The notes under the pieces were generated by a model that saw only the letters and a list, made by a program, of their open reading frames with translations, did not search any database and was not told the DNA's origin. Below, in pieces: positions 54,791 to 58,309 of a stretch of DNA of 58,309 nucleotides (its first letter is position 1; every line of letters starts with the position of its first letter). The position numbers and the translations under genes are program-made. Source of the stretch: CAZXEJ01 sp964639895 (GTDB taxonomy: Bacteria > Desulfobacterota_D > UBA1144 > Nemesobacterales > JADFKM01); the NCBI GenBank assembly GCA_964639895.1, contig CAZXEJ010000009.1, positions 1-58,309 of the forward strand, read 5' to 3'.

Positions 54791-55696
54791 ATGGAAGGCG
54801 ACCGAGTGGTGGGCCTCACGGGGGGGACGGGCTTCGTGGGCGGACACGTGGCAAAGGCGCTCAGGGAGGCGGGCTGCCGGGTGCGCTGCCTCGTACGCGA
54901 CAGAAAGAGCGCCGCAACAGGTCCCCTGGGAGGGCTCGGGGTTGGATTCTTCCTCGGTGACATCACGCGTAGGGAGTCGATCGACAGGACGTTCTTCGAG
55001 GGGCTCACACACATAGTACACCTGGTCGGCATCATAAGGGAGAGAGGGGCGCAGACGTTCGAAGCCGTCCACTTCGAGGGAACGCGCAACGTGGTCGATC
55101 TGGCGCGCGAGGCGGGGGGTGTGCACAGGTTCGTCCACATGAGTGCGCTCGGCACGCGCGAGGGTGCAGCGAGCGCCTACCACCGGACGAAGTGGAAGGC
55201 CGAAGAGTACGTTCGCCGATCCGGCCTCCCATATACCATCATCCGTCCCTCGCTCATCTTCGGCCCCGAGGGGGAGTTCGTCCGGATGATGACGTCCATG
55301 GTGAGGCGCTTTCCCGTGGTGGTCGTGCCACGGTCGGCCCCGCTGCAACCGGTGTACGTCGGGGACGTGGCGCGCGCCTTCGTGCGCTCTCTCGACGAGC
55401 CTACGACCGACGGAGCGATCATACCGGTGGGAGGACCCGACCGCGCTACGATGGGGGATATAGCACGCGTGATGGCCCGGGTGATGGGACTCAGGCGGCT
55501 CGTGGTGGAGCTGCCGCTTCCTCTGCTGCGTGTGCCGGTGGCCGTAATGGAGCACATCCTCCCCGATCCGCCGGTCACATCGGAGCAGCTCTCCATGCTG
55601 GGCGAAGAGAACACGTGCCACCTCGAAGAGACGCGCAACCACCTGCCCGGATTCGATCCCATCGGGCTCGAGGAGGGACTCAAGCGGTGCCTTTGA
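54791..55696 (+). CDS. Atypical NAD(P)-binding SDR (NDUFA9/NmrA-like)
   Basis: The 301-residue protein starts VVGLTGGTGFVGGHVAKAL, an NADP-type Rossmann motif, and has HLVGIIRERGAQTFE, HMSALGTREGAASAYHRTKW and TIIRPSLIFGPEGEF. This resembles complex I NDUFA9-like proteins and ubiquinone-related SDRs, which often lack a full catalytic triad. Substrate is unknown. A TATTGT box (54772-54777) ends 13 bases before the ATG, with no ribosome site. The OppA-type gene starts inside its 3' end. Confidence 0.88.
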   Translation: MEGDRVVGLTGGTGFVGGHVAKALREAGCRVRCLVRDRKSAATGPLGGLGVGFFLGDITRRESIDRTFFEGLTHIVHLVGIIRERGAQTFEAVHFEGTRNVVDLAREAGGVHRFVHMSALGTREGAASAYHRTKWKAEEYVRRSGLPYTIIRPSLIFGPEGEFVRMMTSMVRRFPVVVVPRSAPLQPVYVGDVARAFVRSLDEPTTDGAIIPVGGPDRATMGDIARVMARVMGLRRLVVELPLPLLRVPVAVMEHILPDPPVTSEQLSMLGEENTCHLEETRNHLPGFDPIGLEEGLKRCL

Positions 55697-57303
55697 GGAC
55701 GCACGCGGCGCGTACGGCAGCGCTTGCGGCCGCGGCGGCACTCCTGCTCACGTTCGCCGCCGTGCAAACCGCCTGCACCCGCGGTGACCGCCACGGCGAC
55801 CGAGGGGGCACGCTTCGCATAAACCTCGCCTCCGACCCCCCCACACTGGATTGGTCGCTCGCGCGCGACTCCACCTCAATCACCGTAATAACGAACATCA
55901 TGCGGGGCCTTACCCAGTTCGGCCCGCGCTTCGAACCCGTCCCCGCCCTCGCCCAACGTTGGGAGGTGAGCGCGGACGGTCGCACCTATGTGTTCCACCT
56001 AAGGAAGGATGTGAGATGGAGCGACGGCCGCCCCCTCCGCGCCCGCGACTTCGTCTACTCGTGGCGGCGGCTGCTCGATCCGGCCACGGGAGCCGACTAC
56101 GCCTATTTCCTCTACGACGTCAAGGGGGCGAGGGCGTACAATTCGGGCGCAACCCGCGACCCCGCCCGATTGGGGGTAAGGGCGCTCGACGACCATACGC
56201 TCGTAGTCGAGCTAGAAGAGCCCGCCTCTTATTTCCCCAGCCTGCTTGCGTTCGTAGCCACCTACCCTTTAAGGAGCGACGTCGTCGAGAAATACGGTAT
56301 GCGTTGGACCGAGCCCTCACATATCGTCACCCTCGGCCCCTACCGGCTCGTGCGCTGGGACCACCACGAACGGGTAGTGCTCGAGGCCAATCCCCTATAC
56401 TGGGGCGCCCCCCCGCCCACGCGGCGGGTCGAGATGATAATGAGTGCCAACCCCTCGACGGCGCTCGCGCTGTATGAGAGCGGTGAGCTCGACTTCCTGG
56501 ACGGCAAGGACATCCCCTTGCTTGAAGTGCCCCGCCTGCGCAAATCACCCGAGTTCAGGACGGACGAGGTGTTCAGGAACAACTACATCGGCTTCAACAC
56601 CCACAAGCCGCCCTTCGACGACCCCCTGGTCCGAAGGGCGTTTTCCGCCGCAATCGACCGCAAAAGCATAGTGGATCTGCTTCAGGGCGGCGGGATACCG
56701 GCCACGTCGTGGATACCGAAGGGGATGCTGGGCTACAACCCCGCGATCGGCATAGGCTTCGACCCAGAGCGGGCGCGTCGGTGGCTGGCCGAGGCCGGGT
56801 ATGCCGGCGGCCGAGGGTTTCCCGAGGTGGAGTTCCTGTATCCGGACGTGGGGAACAACCGCACCATAGCCGTCGCACTGCAGAGCATGTGGAAAAAACA
56901 CCTGGGCGTCAGGGTGAAGCTCGCAAACCAGGAGTGGAAGGTCTACCTCAGCACGCTCAATACCGACCCTCCCCATATGTATCGCGCCGGCTGGCAGGCC
57001 GACTACCCTGACCCCCACAACTTCATGAACCTCTTCAAGTGCCGAAGCGGCAACAACCACACCGGCTGGTGCAACCCGCGCTACGACGCCGCCGTCGACG
57101 AGGCCGCCCACACCTCCGACCCCGCCCAGCGCAAGAGGCTCTACGACGAGGCCCAACGCATACTAACCGAGACGGACGTCCCCGTGGCACCGTTCTTCAT
57201 CTCGTTACAGTTCAGTATGGTGAAACCCTATGTAAAGGGCCTCGTCATCGATCGGCTGAGTCTCATCCGACTTGACCGTGTGTACATTGACTCCACTCGG
57301 TGA
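55687..57303 (+). CDS. Oligopeptide-binding ABC transporter lipoprotein (OppA type)
   Basis: The 538-residue protein has a signal peptide ending in VQTACTRG, a probable lipoprotein cysteine, and a full SBP family 5 fold. Diagnostic segments are LRINLASDPPTLDWSLARDS, RDFVYSWRRLLDPATGADY, YGFNT-like NYIGFNTHKPPFDDPLVRRA and FSAAIDRKSIV. It captures peptides in the periplasm for import. GTG 55687 has GAGGAGGG nine bases upstream and overlaps the SDR stop by ten bases, so the two genes are coupled. No permease or ATPase follows. Confidence 0.93.
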   Translation: MPLRTHAARTAALAAAAALLLTFAAVQTACTRGDRHGDRGGTLRINLASDPPTLDWSLARDSTSITVITNIMRGLTQFGPRFEPVPALAQRWEVSADGRTYVFHLRKDVRWSDGRPLRARDFVYSWRRLLDPATGADYAYFLYDVKGARAYNSGATRDPARLGVRALDDHTLVVELEEPASYFPSLLAFVATYPLRSDVVEKYGMRWTEPSHIVTLGPYRLVRWDHHERVVLEANPLYWGAPPPTRRVEMIMSANPSTALALYESGELDFLDGKDIPLLEVPRLRKSPEFRTDEVFRNNYIGFNTHKPPFDDPLVRRAFSAAIDRKSIVDLLQGGGIPATSWIPKGMLGYNPAIGIGFDPERARRWLAEAGYAGGRGFPEVEFLYPDVGNNRTIAVALQSMWKKHLGVRVKLANQEWKVYLSTLNTDPPHMYRAGWQADYPDPHNFMNLFKCRSGNNHTGWCNPRYDAAVDEAAHTSDPAQRKRLYDEAQRILTETDVPVAPFFISLQFSMVKPYVKGLVIDRLSLIRLDRVYIDSTR

Positions 57304-57992
57304 GCCGGCACCTATCCGCCCGTCCCCTTCAACCCCGGGGCGACTCCCCCCTCCTACACTCCCGACCCGCGCGCGCCCATAAGACCCAGTGGCAACACCA
57401 CTCCCGCTTTGGGCATACAACGTCCCTTACGGCCACGCCACCGCCCGCGCACTACAAACCCGGCCCAACCCATACCGAGCGCGAAGCTTCCACCCTACAT
57501 CCTCGGCCCTACCTGCAACCTCAGTCCAGCACGACGCGCAGGGGAGACACGCGTCACCCCCCTCACCCAACGAGGCACGCGTGTCGGGAGAGAAGCGCCA
57601 GGGGGCGTTACTCGAGCTCGATCGTTCGCCGGCTGCCCGCAACGCGCAGAGGCACCTGCGGCGTGCCTACCCATCGTGCCCTCCCGCGGCCGATCCTTCG
57701 AAGCACGCGGGTGGGGAGGGAGACCGGCTCGCCCCTCCAATCCCGCCCCATGGTCCCTTGTGGGAGGCGGCTGAGTCTTCCCGAAGAGACCGCCCCGGTA
57801 GGCTTGATTCCCCGCGCGCGGGAGGACGGCCTTGGAGTTGAGACACGGGACTCCAACTATGGCTTGCTTCCCTCATACGGGGGGAGACGGAAGTAATCGT
57901 GACCGTCCGCTTTCGCTCCTTTACGGCCGCCGCTTGTCCCTGCAGAGAGAAGAACGGGATGCAAATCCCGACGATGAGGACCGGCTCCGGGG
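57304..57992. other. Gene-free stretch, C-rich
   Basis: About 690 bases between convergent genes. Open frames give Arg/Pro-rich translations without motifs. No terminator with a T-run is evident. Confidence 0.55.
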
Positions 57993-58309
57993 CTAACCCT
58001 TGAAATAGGGGATTATCTCCTCCGAATACACCCTCAACGTCTCCTCCGGGTCGGGGCTGAAGCGGTAGAACAGGACGAAGTGTCTTACGCCGCTATCGAC
58101 GAAGCGCTCGATCTTGCGTATGCAGTCGTCCTTCGAGCCGGTGATGGTGAAATCGAGCACCGCTTCGCGTGGGAACAACCCTCCCAGCTCGCGGAGCCGC
58201 TGCCGCCCTTCTTCGTCGGTGGGTAGGACGTTGAAGTAGTTCAGCCCCTTCATGTGCTCCGGTATGTCGACGTCGTAGCCTGCCTTGGCGAGCTGGTCCT
58301 GCATGATGA
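57993..58309 (-). CDS. LLM-class flavin-dependent oxidoreductase, C-terminal part (5' end outside window)
   Basis: About 105 residues are visible; the frame is open to the right edge, so the gene continues beyond it. The segment FTITGSKDDCIRKIERFVDS followed by RHFVLFYRFSPDPEETLRVY is the C-terminal helix-strand-helix of bacterial-luciferase-like monooxygenases and F420-dependent relatives. It is a second member of the family encoded at 15256. The exact cofactor is unknown. Confidence 0.8.
   Translation of the reverse strand, partial: IMQDQLAKAGYDVDIPEHMKGLNYFNVLPTDEEGRQRLRELGGLFPREAVLDFTITGSKDDCIRKIERFVDSGVRHFVLFYRFSPDPEETLRVYSEEIIPYFKG

Noticed and set aside
57300..57896. 198-codon + strand frame in the last gap
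   Set aside because: No ribosome site, no motif, and composition explained by C-rich DNA.
1..58309. tRNA, rRNA, CRISPR arrays, insertion sequences
   Set aside because: Reading the gaps on both strands showed no T-loop-like GTTCGA context with paired arms, no spaced repeats and no transposase. A covariance-model search would be needed to exclude divergent tRNAs.

Overview
The window reads as chromosomal DNA of a GC-rich Gram-negative bacterium. Envelope genes support this: an MlaE-type permease, several exported proteins and lipoproteins, and a periplasmic-type soluble lytic transglycosylase. Two good sigma-54 promoters, a sigma-54 activator, a c-di-GMP-I riboswitch and BcrA/HgdB-type ATP-driven radical-electron proteins fit a deltaproteobacterial (Desulfobacterota-like) or uncultured related lineage. 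This is inference; no rRNA or marker phylogeny is available. Ile is often ATA and Arg often AGG despite the high GC, a trait common in thermophiles. By my gene calls about three quarters of the window is coding. I saw no tRNA, rRNA, CRISPR array, insertion sequence or prophage.

Layout. 1-2540: 5' part of an isocitrate dehydrogenase-type gene and a glycosyltransferase, then a gene-free stretch. 2541-10564: the most striking locus. A GAF-GAF-AAA+-Fis sigma-54 activator is divergent from a two-gene unit encoding a 2-hydroxyacyl-CoA-dehydratase-like Fe-S protein and a 1178-residue fusion of two ASKHA ATPase domains with a second dehydratase-like domain. Between them lie a near-consensus -24/-12 promoter and two copies of a palindrome 85 bp apart. 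10832-16245: a small orphan protein, a membrane-anchored DUF1858-type redox protein, a PEBP protein, a YbaK-type deacylase, a Lys-rich protein and a luciferase-like oxidoreductase. 16750-22474: a group-2 sigma factor with its own apparent sigma-54 promoter, a zinc-ribbon protein, GalE, an O-methyltransferase, a DCC-family protein and an intracellular zincin. 23434-34649: a cpYpsA-type protein, a mannose-1-phosphate guanylyltransferase/phosphomutase fusion, a DUF1460 amidase-like protein, a PHA-system protein, a GNAT remnant, a cation/proton antiporter, a YdgA-like protein and a TauE-type permease. 34848-42254: secreted orphans, an oligopeptide permease, a lytic transglycosylase, hisB-hisH and ruvX-hydrolase. 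43563-58309: ferritin, a c-di-GMP-I riboswitch before a small exported protein, lipoprotein plus MlaE, glutaredoxin, gltX, 3-hydroxybutyryl-CoA dehydrogenase, coaE, a three-gene propionyl-CoA-type carboxylase, an atypical SDR, an OppA-type lipoprotein and a partial luciferase-like gene.

How it works together. The first locus looks like a self-contained regulated module: a sensor activator, an ATP-driven low-potential reductase fused to half of its acceptor, and the partner acceptor. The sigma-54 signature before the alternative sigma factor suggests a sigma cascade. Carboxylase, 3-hydroxybutyryl-CoA dehydrogenase and PHA-system genes point to acyl-CoA and propionate metabolism. Several genes (gltX, coaE, the TauE permease and others) have a -10 box only about 5-13 nt before the start codon and no Shine-Dalgarno, so leaderless transcription seems common. 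Most long gene-free stretches are strongly C-over-G on the + strand whatever the flanking gene orientation.
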